Of a stretch of 64,000 nt of DNA, positions 1 to 8,647 are shown one piece after another. The stretch is from CAIRDP01 sp037138335 (lineage in GTDB: Bacteria; Bacteroidota; Bacteroidia; Bacteroidales; FEN-979). The DNA lies in the NCBI GenBank assembly GCA_037138335.1, contig JBAXIO010000020.1:1-64000 (forward strand), read 5' to 3'. How positions within the stretch are numbered: the first letter of the stretch is position 1; every line of letters begins with the position of its first letter. The notes beneath the pieces are model-generated. The model had not been told where the DNA came from. It saw only the letters and a list, made by a program, of their open reading frames with translations, and searched no databases. Both the position numbers and the translations under genes were made by a program.

Positions 1-243
1 AACGCCGTCCCAAAAGGGAGGACTCAGGCCGTAGCGAACGTCCCGAAAGGCGGGACAAACCCGAAGGCAAGCCCTGGGCCGAACGCCGTCCCAAAAGGGA
101 GGACTCAGGCCGTAGCGAACGTCCCGAAAGGCGGGACAAACCCGAAGGCAAGCCCTGGGCCGAACGCCGTCCCAAAAGGGAAGACACAAGCCGTAGCGAT
201 CGTCCCGAAAGGCGGGATAAACCCATATCTAAACCCTGGGAAG
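1..243 (+). repeat. 81-bp in-frame tandem repeat, three copies seen
   Basis: Copies start at 1, 82 and 163. Copies 1 and 2 are identical over all 81 bases; copy 3 differs at roughly ten positions. Each encodes 27 residues rich in R, K, E, P and D (for example ERRPKREDSGRSERPERR). The array probably extends left of the window. Each copy contains a short inverted repeat, GTCCC...GGGAC. Confidence 0.95.
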
Positions 244-1019
244 ATAAAAAGCCCAGGGACTACTCTAAACCAAAATCCTATCGAAAAGAATCCCCGAAAG
301 AAGAGCTGATCAGGCTGAACAAATACATTGCCAATTCGGGAGTGTGTTCCCGTCGCGAAGCCGATAAACTGATAATCGCCGGAGTGGTCAGGGTTAATGG
401 TAAAGTGGTTACTGAACTTGGAAGTAAAGTCTCGCCTGGCGATAAGGTACAATATGAGGAACAAACCATCAGCAAGGAGAGAACAAAATACCTGCTGCTG
501 AATAAACCTAAAGGCTATATCACCACCGTTGACGATCCGGAAAAACGAAAAACCGTAATGAGCCTTATAGAGGGAGCCTGCAAGGAAAGGGTTTACCCGG
601 TTGGCCGTCTCGACAGGAACACAACGGGATTATTGCTATTCACAAACGACGGAGCTATCGCAAAAAAACTGACTCATCCCAAGTACGGAGTAAAGAAAAT
701 TTATCATGTTGAACTTGAAACTTCTTTGACAAAAAATGACCTCGAAAAGATCAGGGCAGGACTTGAACTGGAAGATGGGCTTGTTGAAGTGGATAAAATT
801 GAATACATAGAAGATTCCAAATCCAAGAAAGAACTGGGCGTGGAATTGCATTCCGGGAAAAACCGTGTAATCAGGAGGATATTTGAGCACCTGGAATATA
901 AAGTCACCAGGCTTGACAGGGTTTACTATGCCGGGCTGACCAAGAAAAACCTACCCCGCGGCCATTGGCGGATACTCGACGAACAAGAAGTCAATATGTT
1001 AAAAATGATAAGATCCTGA
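1..1019 (+). CDS. rRNA pseudouridine synthase, RluB/RsuA family (5' end outside window)
   Basis: Isomerises a uridine in rRNA to pseudouridine in the cytoplasm. The frame is open from base 3 with no start codon before the S4 domain, so the true start lies left of the window. The visible protein begins with a very basic, Arg/Lys/Pro/Glu-rich disordered stretch made of 27-residue repeats (bases 1-243). An S4 RNA-binding domain follows from about base 306 (LNKYIANSGVCSRREADKL). The catalytic motif is GRLDRNTTG, with the nucleophilic Asp encoded at 612-614. Bacteroidota members of this family often carry long basic N-terminal extensions, which is known; a role in rRNA binding is inference. Whether it is RluB, RluF or RsuA by target site cannot be decided from the sequence alone. 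Confidence 0.9.
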   Translation, partial: RRPKREDSGRSERPERRDKPEGKPWAERRPKREDSGRSERPERRDKPEGKPWAERRPKREDTSRSDRPERRDKPISKPWEDKKPRDYSKPKSYRKESPKEELIRLNKYIANSGVCSRREADKLIIAGVVRVNGKVVTELGSKVSPGDKVQYEEQTISKERTKYLLLNKPKGYITTVDDPEKRKTVMSLIEGACKERVYPVGRLDRNTTGLLLFTNDGAIAKKLTHPKYGVKKIYHVELETSLTKNDLEKIRAGLELEDGLVEVDKIEYIEDSKSKKELGVELHSGKNRVIRRIFEHLEYKVTRLDRVYYAGLTKKNLPRGHWRILDEQEVNMLKMIRS

Positions 1020-1038
1020 ACCTCCTTAGCTGAACAGA

Positions 1039-1884
1039 ATGAGCCCGATAAGCATTTTCATTGTGGAAGACGAGCTGTTAATTTCGGCAAGCCTGAAATC
1101 GCAGTTACAAAGTTTTGGTTATGAGATACTTGGCTCGAGCACCAAGGGGGAACAATGCATCAGTGAAATAGAACGGCTTTCCCTTAACGGTAAAGAACCT
1201 GAAATTGTGCTGATGGATATTCATCTTAGGGGAGAGATCGACGGCATTGAAACGGCGAGAAGGCTGGTAGAGAAATTCAATTGCGCTATCATCTTCCTTA
1301 CCGGTCAGAGTTCCAAAGAAATATATGACCGTTCCTTTAAGATCAAACCATTCGGTTACCTGCTCAAGCCTATCGATATGGAGCAAACAAAAATGACCAT
1401 TGAAATAGCTGCCTATCAAAGAAATCTTGAAATTGAAAACCTGGTTTACCAGCAGCAGCTGGAGGTATTGCTTGAAGCAAGAAAGCGTGAAAATGATGAG
1501 ATCCTGGCTCTTTATCAGACTGTTGTTAATAATTCGATCATCGGCATGGTTATCACCCAGGATGATAAAATTGTATTTGCAAATAAAATGATTGCCGAAA
1601 TACTTGGTCTCTCGATTGAAGAGCTTAGCAGTTCGGGCGTGCGGGATCTGATAGAATTCGTTCATCCCGACGACAGGATGGCGATGGCTTCAAAGATGCA
1701 GGACAGAATTAACGGCCAGGATGTCCCGAATTCAAACAGGTTCAGAATTTTACGCAAGGACGGGACCATCGTTTATATTGAATCGTACGGAAAGCTGATC
1801 CAGTTTAAAGGAAAACAGGCCCTGCACCTGACCTATTTTGACATTTCTTCATACCAGGAGATACTTAAATCAAAACCGAGCTAA
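1039..1884 (+). CDS. Receiver-PAS response regulator without output domain
   Basis: 281 aa. Residues 5-125 form a CheY-like receiver: acidic pair E10/D11, phospho-acceptor D60 in IVLMDIH, T88 in FLTGQ, and K110 in GYLLKPID. A short coiled segment (about 128-155) leads into a PAS domain (about 155-275; NNSIIGMVITQDDKIVFANK, then FVHPDDR and a FRILRKDGTIVYIE core). There is no HisKA, HATPase, GGDEF or DNA-binding domain after the PAS, so it likely works as a phosphorylatable adaptor or sensor partner. It lies 19 bp after the pseudouridine synthase and 20 bp before the DUF3857 gene, with no evident functional link. The cognate kinase is not adjacent. Confidence 0.88.
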   Translation: MSPISIFIVEDELLISASLKSQLQSFGYEILGSSTKGEQCISEIERLSLNGKEPEIVLMDIHLRGEIDGIETARRLVEKFNCAIIFLTGQSSKEIYDRSFKIKPFGYLLKPIDMEQTKMTIEIAAYQRNLEIENLVYQQQLEVLLEARKRENDEILALYQTVVNNSIIGMVITQDDKIVFANKMIAEILGLSIEELSSSGVRDLIEFVHPDDRMAMASKMQDRINGQDVPNSNRFRILRKDGTIVYIESYGKLIQFKGKQALHLTYFDISSYQEILKSKPS

Positions 1885-1904
1885 TAATTTTTTTCCAACA
1901 AACC

Positions 1905-3848
1905 ATGAGAAACATCCTGATCATTATTTCAATGATATTTTTAGGCATGAATATCCATGCCGGTCCCATCCAGGATCTTATCACGAAATCGGGCGACGCT
2001 GTGAAATATCCAAACGATGCCCGCCTGGTTGTGTTCGACAGCACTTTAGTGAACATGCAGGAAAGCGGACTGACGTATGTCGTTATTCACACCCTCTCAA
2101 AGGTCCTGAATCCACAGGGGGCGCTTGACCTGAGCGTGATCAAATACGGGTATGATCCCTTATCGGCCTATATTGAATTCCGTAATGTAACTATTTACAG
2201 AAAGGACGGCAGTATAAGAAGTATAGATCTGAAAAACGTGATGGATTATCCTGCTCCCGCGCGGGCTATTTATTGGGGGGCAAGGGAAAAAATGATCGCG
2301 GTTGGCAGGCTTGATCCGGGCGATGCCGTTGAAGTCGTGCTTTTCAGAAAAGGCTTTACCTATGCTTTATTGCAGGATGATGACGACAAATACATCCCGC
2401 CCATGCGCGGCCATTTTTACGACATCGTTGATTTCTATGATAATAATCCGGTCAAAGAGAAAGTTTACCGGCTTGATATTCCGAAATCCAAAACCCTGCA
2501 GTTCCAGGTCTACAACGGGGAAGCCCAGGTTTCGTCCTGGATGGAAAAAGACAGAATGATATATACTTTTTCGAAAAAAGAGATGATCCCATTGAAGAGC
2601 GAACCAAAAATGGTTGCCCTGTCGGATGTGGCCCCTAAATTATTACTCTCAACCAGTCCCGACTGGAAAACGAAATCGCTTTGGTTTTATAAGGTAAATG
2701 AGGATTTTGGAAGTTTTGAATCAAGCCCTGAGATCAAAGCCAAGGTCGGCGAGATCCTGAAAGGGGCAAAAAACGAACTGGATTCCATTGCCAGCCTCAC
2801 CCACTGGTGTGCCGATGAGATAAGGTATTCGGGTATCTCGATGGGTTGCGGGGAAGGCTTTACGCTTCATAAAGGATCCATGACCTTTACAGATCGTTGC
2901 GGGGTTTGCAAAGACAAGGCCGGTATGCTGATCACCATGCTGAGAGCGGCAGGATTTGAATCTTATCCCGCAATGACGATGGCCGGATCCCGTATTGATT
3001 ACATTCCTGCCGATCAGTTCAACCATTGTGTCAGCGTTGTAAGGCTGCGTAACGGGAAATACAAGCTGCTCGATCCTACCTGGGTGCCATTCATCAGGGA
3101 ATTATGGTCCAGTGCTGAACAACAGCAGCAATACCTGATGGGTATCCCCGAAGGGGCCGATCTTGGAACGACTGCAGGTTCAGATCCCGCAAACCATTAC
3201 ATTAAAATAGAGGGCAACACCGAGTTGCTCGCCGACGGCAGCCTGAAAGGCAGCTTCGGGATACAGGCCGAAGGACAGAGCGACATTGCCATAAGAGGAC
3301 TCCTGAAAAATTCCCCTCCCCCGGTTTGGTATCAGAACGTGGAAAAAGAGATCCTCAAGCTTTGGCCCCAGGCCGTTGTAACAAAAATCGAATATACTGA
3401 TCCTGTGAATTACAGGGAAAGCAACGAAAAGATCAGCATAGAATTCACCATACCGGGTTTTGCTGCAGTAAGCGGAAAAACCCTGTTGTTCACCCCGCTT
3501 TCGGCTGCCGAAATATTCAAGGCTTTCCAGGGGCAGCTTGCTTTCGATACTGATCCTGGAGAGAGGAATTATCCTTTTAAGGACCGTTGTTCAAGGCAGG
3601 TCAGCATACATGAAACGATAAAACTGCCGTCGGGCTGCAAGGCAGGTAGGGTTCCGGCCTCAACCAGTACCGGGGGAAATTACATCAGCTATAAAGCCGG
3701 GTACTCCCTGAACGGGAATATTCTTGAATTTACATCCAAAGCTGTTTTTGGTAAAAGGATATATGAAGCCTCCGACTGGCCTGAATTCAGGGCCGGTGTT
3801 GAAGCTCAAAACAAATTTTCGGAAAAAGCAGTGGTTATAGAATTGTAA
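1905..3848 (+). CDS. Secreted DUF3857/transglutaminase-like protein with intact triad
   Basis: 647 aa. N-terminal signal peptide (about 1-19, ending MNIHAG). A DUF3857 beta-sandwich region spans roughly 35-230. A transglutaminase-like cysteine-protease fold follows at about 285-400, with apparent triad C335 (GVCKDKAG), H374 (FNHCVS) and D390 (LLDPTW). The C-terminal part resembles the DUF3858-type beta domain. The family is widespread in Bacteroidota and of unknown substrate; the intact Cys-His-Asp set suggests a real peptidase or transglutaminase activity in the periplasm, which is inference. It is followed 10 bp later by a second DUF3857 protein lacking the triad, so the two probably form an operon and act as partners. 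Confidence 0.88.
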   Translation: MRNILIIISMIFLGMNIHAGPIQDLITKSGDAVKYPNDARLVVFDSTLVNMQESGLTYVVIHTLSKVLNPQGALDLSVIKYGYDPLSAYIEFRNVTIYRKDGSIRSIDLKNVMDYPAPARAIYWGAREKMIAVGRLDPGDAVEVVLFRKGFTYALLQDDDDKYIPPMRGHFYDIVDFYDNNPVKEKVYRLDIPKSKTLQFQVYNGEAQVSSWMEKDRMIYTFSKKEMIPLKSEPKMVALSDVAPKLLLSTSPDWKTKSLWFYKVNEDFGSFESSPEIKAKVGEILKGAKNELDSIASLTHWCADEIRYSGISMGCGEGFTLHKGSMTFTDRCGVCKDKAGMLITMLRAAGFESYPAMTMAGSRIDYIPADQFNHCVSVVRLRNGKYKLLDPTWVPFIRELWSSAEQQQQYLMGIPEGADLGTTAGSDPANHYIKIEGNTELLADGSLKGSFGIQAEGQSDIAIRGLLKNSPPPVWYQNVEKEILKLWPQAVVTKIEYTDPVNYRESNEKISIEFTIPGFAAVSGKTLLFTPLSAAEIFKAFQGQLAFDTDPGERNYPFKDRCSRQVSIHETIKLPSGCKAGRVPASTSTGGNYISYKAGYSLNGNILEFTSKAVFGKRIYEASDWPEFRAGVEAQNKFSEKAVVIEL

Positions 3849-3858
3849 TCCATTAAAT

Positions 3859-5703
3859 ATGAGAAAAATACTTTCATTTTTATGTGTATTGTCCTTAGTC
3901 TCAGGGCAGGCTGTCATTGCCCAGGACCAGAAGGCCGCTGCTGCAGGCCCGGGTTCTGATGCAGAATACATTACCCTTGTAAAGGAATATACCCTGAATG
4001 CCGACGGAAGCATGGATTACCGGTATTTAAAAGAACAAAAACTGCTGACCTACAGGTCATTTCACAATCTTTACGGGGAAACCTTCATTATTTACAGTCC
4101 CGGTTTCCAGAAACTTGTAATTAACAACTGTTTTACCGTAATGGCGGATGGTAAAAAGGTGGAGGCTCCGGCCAATTCCTTCAACGAGGTCCTTCCTGCC
4201 TTTTCAGCCAATGCCCCTGCATTTAATGCCCTGCGTGAAATGGTGATCACGCATACCGGCCTTGAGAGGGGGGCTGTTGTACACCTTGATTATACATTGC
4301 ATACTGCCGGAGGCAATGCCCCGGCAATGATGGGAAACGAGCTTCTTGCCGAAAATGAACCGGTCAAAGACCTCACTGTCAGAGTAAGAATACCTCAAAA
4401 CGGGAAATTATTTTACAAACTCCCCGGCGGGGCTCCGGAGCCCCGGAAGTCCGCCGAAAACAACTTCCAGGTTTTTACCTGGCATCTTCAGGATGTTACG
4501 GCGGTTTCGCAGGAAGAATTTCAGAGGGGCTCAGGTGAAGCATATCCCCATTTGCTTTTCAGCACATCAGGAAACAGGAATATGGTTTATGAATCCCTCA
4601 CAAACCAGCCGGCCTTTGGCATGAAAATCAGCGATGCAATGAAAGCCGGGATCCTGGCTTTAAAAAAGGAAAACCCCGACCTGCTCAGCCTGGCTTTGAA
4701 GATCCAGGAAAAAGTGATCAAAGACATCCGCTTGTGGCCTGTTCCCATGCGGTGTTCAGGATACCGCCTTCGCACCGCCGAAGAGTCGTGGAACAGCATG
4801 GGGGCCACCCTGCCTGAAAAAGCCATTTTGATGTCGGCCCTGATCGAGGCTGCGGGTATTGAAGCCGACCCGGTTGCAATCATCCGCGAGCCATTCTTTG
4901 ATGAAAAACTGGGGACACTTTCCGATATTGAAGATTTTGCCGTGCGCATCGATCTGAAGGATGCCGGCGCACAGTATCTTTCGGTGACAGGGACCAACCA
5001 GCAGGATTTAAGAAAATTGCTGTCCGATAAAGTTTTTGTTGCACTGGGTCAAGGTGAAAAAGCAGAGTATGAACATTCCGGTTCGGCCAGGCTTTCCATT
5101 GCCATGAACGGGACGTTCATTGTTTCTTCGGATCCCAAACTCACAGGGGAGCTGAGCCTTGAAACCGGAGGCGCGGTTAACCCTTTCCTCGGACTCATCC
5201 GCGATAAAAACAAAATGAAAACATTTGCAGGCGGCAATATTTCCAAATCGGACCTTAAGGAGATCAAGGTAAGCCAGAGTTCTCCCGAAACATCTTTTCA
5301 GACATACACGGTAATGGACGAAACCCCGTTCAGGAAAGATTCGTCATGGTCCTATTTTACAATTCCATATTGTAATGCGGGCATTGAAAGCTGGGGGATG
5401 AAAACTCTTTCGGCAAAACGCAGCCAGGATGTCGAAATCCCCTGTTCTGGGGAAGAAAATTATGAATATACCTTAACCTTGCCCGCGGGTTGTGTTTTAT
5501 TTAACCCGCCAGCAAAAATTGAAATCAACAACAAGGCCGGAAGGTATTTTTTCGAATTGAAGACCGATGGGAGCAAACTCAGTATCAGCCGGAAGATCAG
5601 GCTCTCCAGTCGTGTTGTAGGCCCGGAGAATTACAATGATTTCAAGGCATTGATGGATAGCTGGAACAATCCAAGGCTAAGGGAGGTGATTTTAGTGAAG
5701 TAA
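3859..5703 (+). CDS. Secreted DUF3857 protein with degenerate transglutaminase domain
   Basis: 614 aa. Signal peptide about 1-21 (ending AVIAQ). Layout parallels the preceding protein: DUF3857-like beta domain in the first half and a transglutaminase-like fold around 255-375. The catalytic motif is altered: where the upstream protein has GVCKDKAGM this one reads ATLPEKAIL (about residues 316-324), aligning Leu318 with the catalytic Cys, and the His position lies in IEDFAVRI with no His. The fold is therefore probably retained without catalysis. It ends 4 bp before the convergent dnaG stop. I infer a binding or chaperone-like partner of the active paralogue; no substrate can be named. Confidence 0.82.
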   Translation: MRKILSFLCVLSLVSGQAVIAQDQKAAAAGPGSDAEYITLVKEYTLNADGSMDYRYLKEQKLLTYRSFHNLYGETFIIYSPGFQKLVINNCFTVMADGKKVEAPANSFNEVLPAFSANAPAFNALREMVITHTGLERGAVVHLDYTLHTAGGNAPAMMGNELLAENEPVKDLTVRVRIPQNGKLFYKLPGGAPEPRKSAENNFQVFTWHLQDVTAVSQEEFQRGSGEAYPHLLFSTSGNRNMVYESLTNQPAFGMKISDAMKAGILALKKENPDLLSLALKIQEKVIKDIRLWPVPMRCSGYRLRTAEESWNSMGATLPEKAILMSALIEAAGIEADPVAIIREPFFDEKLGTLSDIEDFAVRIDLKDAGAQYLSVTGTNQQDLRKLLSDKVFVALGQGEKAEYEHSGSARLSIAMNGTFIVSSDPKLTGELSLETGGAVNPFLGLIRDKNKMKTFAGGNISKSDLKEIKVSQSSPETSFQTYTVMDETPFRKDSSWSYFTIPYCNAGIESWGMKTLSAKRSQDVEIPCSGEENYEYTLTLPAGCVLFNPPAKIEINNKAGRYFFELKTDGSKLSISRKIRLSSRVVGPENYNDFKALMDSWNNPRLREVILVK

Positions 5704-5707
5704 ACAG

Positions 5708-7660
5708 TCACCGGATCACGATCCTGTTCAGCTTGCGGTGAATCTGTATGCTTTTGGCCTTGAGGTCCCTGAACCTTGTCTGGATGATTGTCACATCTTC
5801 GGCCGAGTCATTCCCATGGAGTTTCTTTTGCAGGTCGGCGATGATCAGGTCTATTTTCCGGGCTTTGAATGAAAGAAGTGAATAATCGAGGCGGACCAGC
5901 AGCTTCTCTTCTTCAATATCAATCATGACATTATGTTTCAACCAGTTTTGGCTGAGCTCGTAAGGAGTGAATATCAGATCGACCGCAGCATAGGCGATTT
6001 CCTTTTCCTCGTGCCCCAGGAAGTGTGATCGCTCGGGAACCTGGTCGGCATCCAGTCCGGCCCTGTATTCCTCAAATATAGCCGCATAGACCTTGTTCTC
6101 AAATTCAAGTTCATCCCTGCAGATGTCATGGACCATATAATCGGCAACCATTACAGGAACTTTCACCGGGTCGTTATTTTCATCGGTCTGATCGATCTTT
6201 ACCACATCCGTTCCATAAAGCAGGAGTAAGCGCATGATCTCTTTTTCCTGGCTTTCGGCCGATGAGGTATCGGCTTCGGTAACAGCCTGGCTGGGTGCAA
6301 TGGCCTGGGGGCCCGGGATATCATAATCCCCTCCCTGTGTGTGGATTTCTTTGTTAAGCCTGTTCCTCCTGAGTTTATTCAGCTCATTGACGAGGACCTG
6401 CTCAGGAACTGTCATCATATCGGCGCATTCCCTGATGAAAAGAGTACGCGTGATGGCATCGGGAATCAGGGAAATGGAGGCAACAATATCTTTAATCAGC
6501 CCTGCTTTTTTGACCGGGTCGTTTTTTGTTTCTTCCAGCAGCAGCCTGGTCTTAAAACTAATGAAGTTAAGGGCGTTGCCTGAAATGAATTTTTCGGTTT
6601 CCGCCGGGTGATGCTTACGGGCGTAGGAATCCGGATCTTCGTTATCGGGGAAGAGCACTATCCTAACATTCATGCCCTGTTCGAGAACCATATCGATGCC
6701 ACGGAATGAAGCCTTGATGCCCGCCGGGTCGCCATCGTACAATATCGTGATATTCGAAGTATACCTCTGTATCATCCTTACCTGTTCGCTTGTAAGAGAG
6801 GTGCCCGAAGAAGCCACTACATTTTCAATTCCCGCCTGGTGAAGGGAGATCACATCGGTATAGCCTTCAACCAGGTAGCAGTTGTCTTTCTGAGCAATAG
6901 CAGTCCGAGCAAAATAAATACCATAAAGCGTTTTGCTTTTATTGTAAATATCCGACTCTGGGGAATTGACATATTTTGCATGGGTCTTTTCGGATGAAAG
7001 GATACGGCCCCCGAAGCCTAAAGTTCGCCCCGAAGCCGAATGTATGGGAAAGATCACCCGGGAGTGGAAGCGGTCGTAAAGTTTGCCGTCCTTTTCGGTA
7101 GCCAGCCCTGTTTTAAGAAGCATTTCCTTTTTATACCCTTCCTGTATGGCGTGTTCGGCAAGCGCGTTCCATTTATCGGGGCTGAAGCCCAGCTGGAATT
7201 TCTGTATGATGTCTTCCCTGATGTCCCTTTCCCTGAAGTAAGCCAGCCCGACGGCTTTGCCCTCTTCAGTATTAAACAGTACTGAGGTAAAATATTTCCT
7301 TGCGAACTCGTTCAGGTTGAACAGGCTTTCCTTTTCGCTGATCTCCTGGAGTTGTTCGGGGGTCTGTTCCTCCTCTTCTATCTCGATCTGGTATTTTTTG
7401 GCCAGGTACCTCAGGGCTTCGGGATAGGTCAGGTGTTCATGCTCCATGATAAAACCGACTCCGTTCCCGGCTTTTCCACAGCCAAAACACTTATATATGC
7501 CTTTTGCTGCGGAAACCGTAAAGGAGGGGGTTTTCTCGTTGTGAAAAGGGCAGAGGCCGATCAGGTTCACACCCCTTCGCCTGAGGCTTATGAAATCACC
7601 GACAACCTCTTCAATCCTTACGGCTGAGATAATATTATCAATGGTTTCGCGGCTGATCAT
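5708..7660 (-). CDS. dnaG: DNA primase DnaG
   Basis: 650 aa. Synthesises RNA primers at the replication fork. The N-terminal CHC2 zinc finger has C37, H40, C58 and C61 (CPFHN, CFGCG). The catalytic TOPRIM domain has EGYTDV (about residue 265) and DGDPAG (about 307). The C-terminal half would contact the helicase DnaB. The start chosen is the ATG at 7660 (MISRETIDNII), since known primases begin here; the open frame runs 41 codons further upstream through unrelated sequence. The usual rpsU-dnaG-rpoD neighbourhood is absent, as is common in Bacteroidota. A weak -7-like box TACTTTCGC lies just upstream on this strand. Confidence 0.97.
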   Translation of the reverse strand: MISRETIDNIISAVRIEEVVGDFISLRRRGVNLIGLCPFHNEKTPSFTVSAAKGIYKCFGCGKAGNGVGFIMEHEHLTYPEALRYLAKKYQIEIEEEEQTPEQLQEISEKESLFNLNEFARKYFTSVLFNTEEGKAVGLAYFRERDIREDIIQKFQLGFSPDKWNALAEHAIQEGYKKEMLLKTGLATEKDGKLYDRFHSRVIFPIHSASGRTLGFGGRILSSEKTHAKYVNSPESDIYNKSKTLYGIYFARTAIAQKDNCYLVEGYTDVISLHQAGIENVVASSGTSLTSEQVRMIQRYTSNITILYDGDPAGIKASFRGIDMVLEQGMNVRIVLFPDNEDPDSYARKHHPAETEKFISGNALNFISFKTRLLLEETKNDPVKKAGLIKDIVASISLIPDAITRTLFIRECADMMTVPEQVLVNELNKLRRNRLNKEIHTQGGDYDIPGPQAIAPSQAVTEADTSSAESQEKEIMRLLLLYGTDVVKIDQTDENNDPVKVPVMVADYMVHDICRDELEFENKVYAAIFEEYRAGLDADQVPERSHFLGHEEKEIAYAAVDLIFTPYELSQNWLKHNVMIDIEEEKLLVRLDYSLLSFKARKIDLIIADLQKKLHGNDSAEDVTIIQTRFRDLKAKSIQIHRKLNRIVIR

Positions 7661-7718
7661 AAGCAAGTCCAAGTGTATAGCGAAAGTACTAAATCCGGAG
7701 CAGAAAATCAGTAATTTT

Positions 7719-8629
7719 ATGCACAAATCATTCACCCGGATGCAGTCGGCCATTCTTAAACCGCTCAGGTATTTTTTCGCCATGGTGTTCCTGCTGTCGA
7801 CACTGCTGCTGTTTACAGGAATTGTTCCAGCCCTGCCTTCAGTTGTTTTCCGCTGGATTACCTGGCTGCAGTTCGTCCCATCGTTTTTAAGGCCTCAACG
7901 GCCCTGGCTGTCGGATCTGCCGGGTTCATGGACGGGCATCATAATCGTAGGAAACAGGGCAAGGCCGCCCCGCCGGCAAACGCCTCACGTCGCAGTTTCC
8001 TGCGTAAATCGGCCGGCGGGGCGGCCGCACTTTCTGCCCTGATCATTCCATACCGTTTCCCTTCTTCCTTGAAGGCATCCATTGACCCAATCCCCGTGAT
8101 GCCCCCGGGAAGCATCAGTCTTAAGCATTACACGTCCCACTGCACGGCCTGCCAGTTGTGTGTTTCTTACTGTCCGACCCATGTTTTACAGCCCACGTTC
8201 TTTGAATACGGAACCTCGGGAATCTTCCAGCCGAAACTCGATTTTTCAAAGGCTTTTTGCCGGTATGACTGTGTACGTTGCCTTGAGGTATGCCCCTCCG
8301 GAGCAATCCTGCCCCTGGAACTTCAAGAAAAGCAATAGACAAGGATCGGACTGGCGGCTTTTAAGAAGAACCGTAGTGTGGTTGTTTCGGAACATAAAAA
8401 CTGTGCAAAATGTTCGGATCACTGCCCCACAAAAGCCATAGAAATGCAAGCTTACCTGGGAGACCTGAAAATCCCCAAGATCGGGGAGGAGCTGTGCAAT
8501 GGCTGCGGCGCCTGTGAGTTTGTTTGCCCGGTAAAGCCTGATAAGGCGATTTATGTTGAAGGCCTGGATCGCCAGGGAAAAATAATCCGGCTTACTGATA
8601 CCGGATTTCAGATCTCTTATATTGGATGA
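7719..8629 (+). pseudogene. Degraded membrane polyferredoxin (4Fe-4S, Tat-motif) gene
   Basis: Remnant of a Bacteroidota membrane-bound polyferredoxin. It starts at ATG 7719 with a membrane segment (LRYFFAMVFLLSTLLLF). The frame shifts by one within the T run at 7884-7888: the other frame continues sensibly as KASTALAVGSAGFM. The expected multi-helix polyferredoxin core with its own cysteine motifs is then missing, and the sequence jumps to a basic linker and a twin-arginine motif (SRRSFLRK). The ferredoxin tail follows, with CTACQLCVSYCP, then CRYDCVRCLEVCP. An in-frame TAG at 8336-8338 interrupts it before CAKCSDHCP and CNGCGACEFVCP. One deletion, one frameshift and one stop make a functional product unlikely. 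The piece 7928-8338 could still express as a fragment. The domain order of intact homologues is from memory of the family. Confidence 0.8.
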
Positions 8630-8647
8630 ATTGGTCTTACCGCCCCC

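Noticed and set aside
1..243. 81-bp direct repeats as a possible CRISPR array
   Set aside because: Copies are contiguous with no spacers and are in frame with the pseudouridine synthase.
1105..1665. 186-aa open frame on the minus strand
   Set aside because: Antisense to the receiver-PAS gene, with no signal or homology.
8336..8338. In-frame TAG as selenocysteine/pyrrolysine or programmed read-through
   Set aside because: The same gene has a frameshift and a large deletion, so ordinary decay explains it.
7661..8640. Insertion sequence as the cause of the polyferredoxin damage
   Set aside because: No transposase, terminal inverted repeats or target-site duplication seen.
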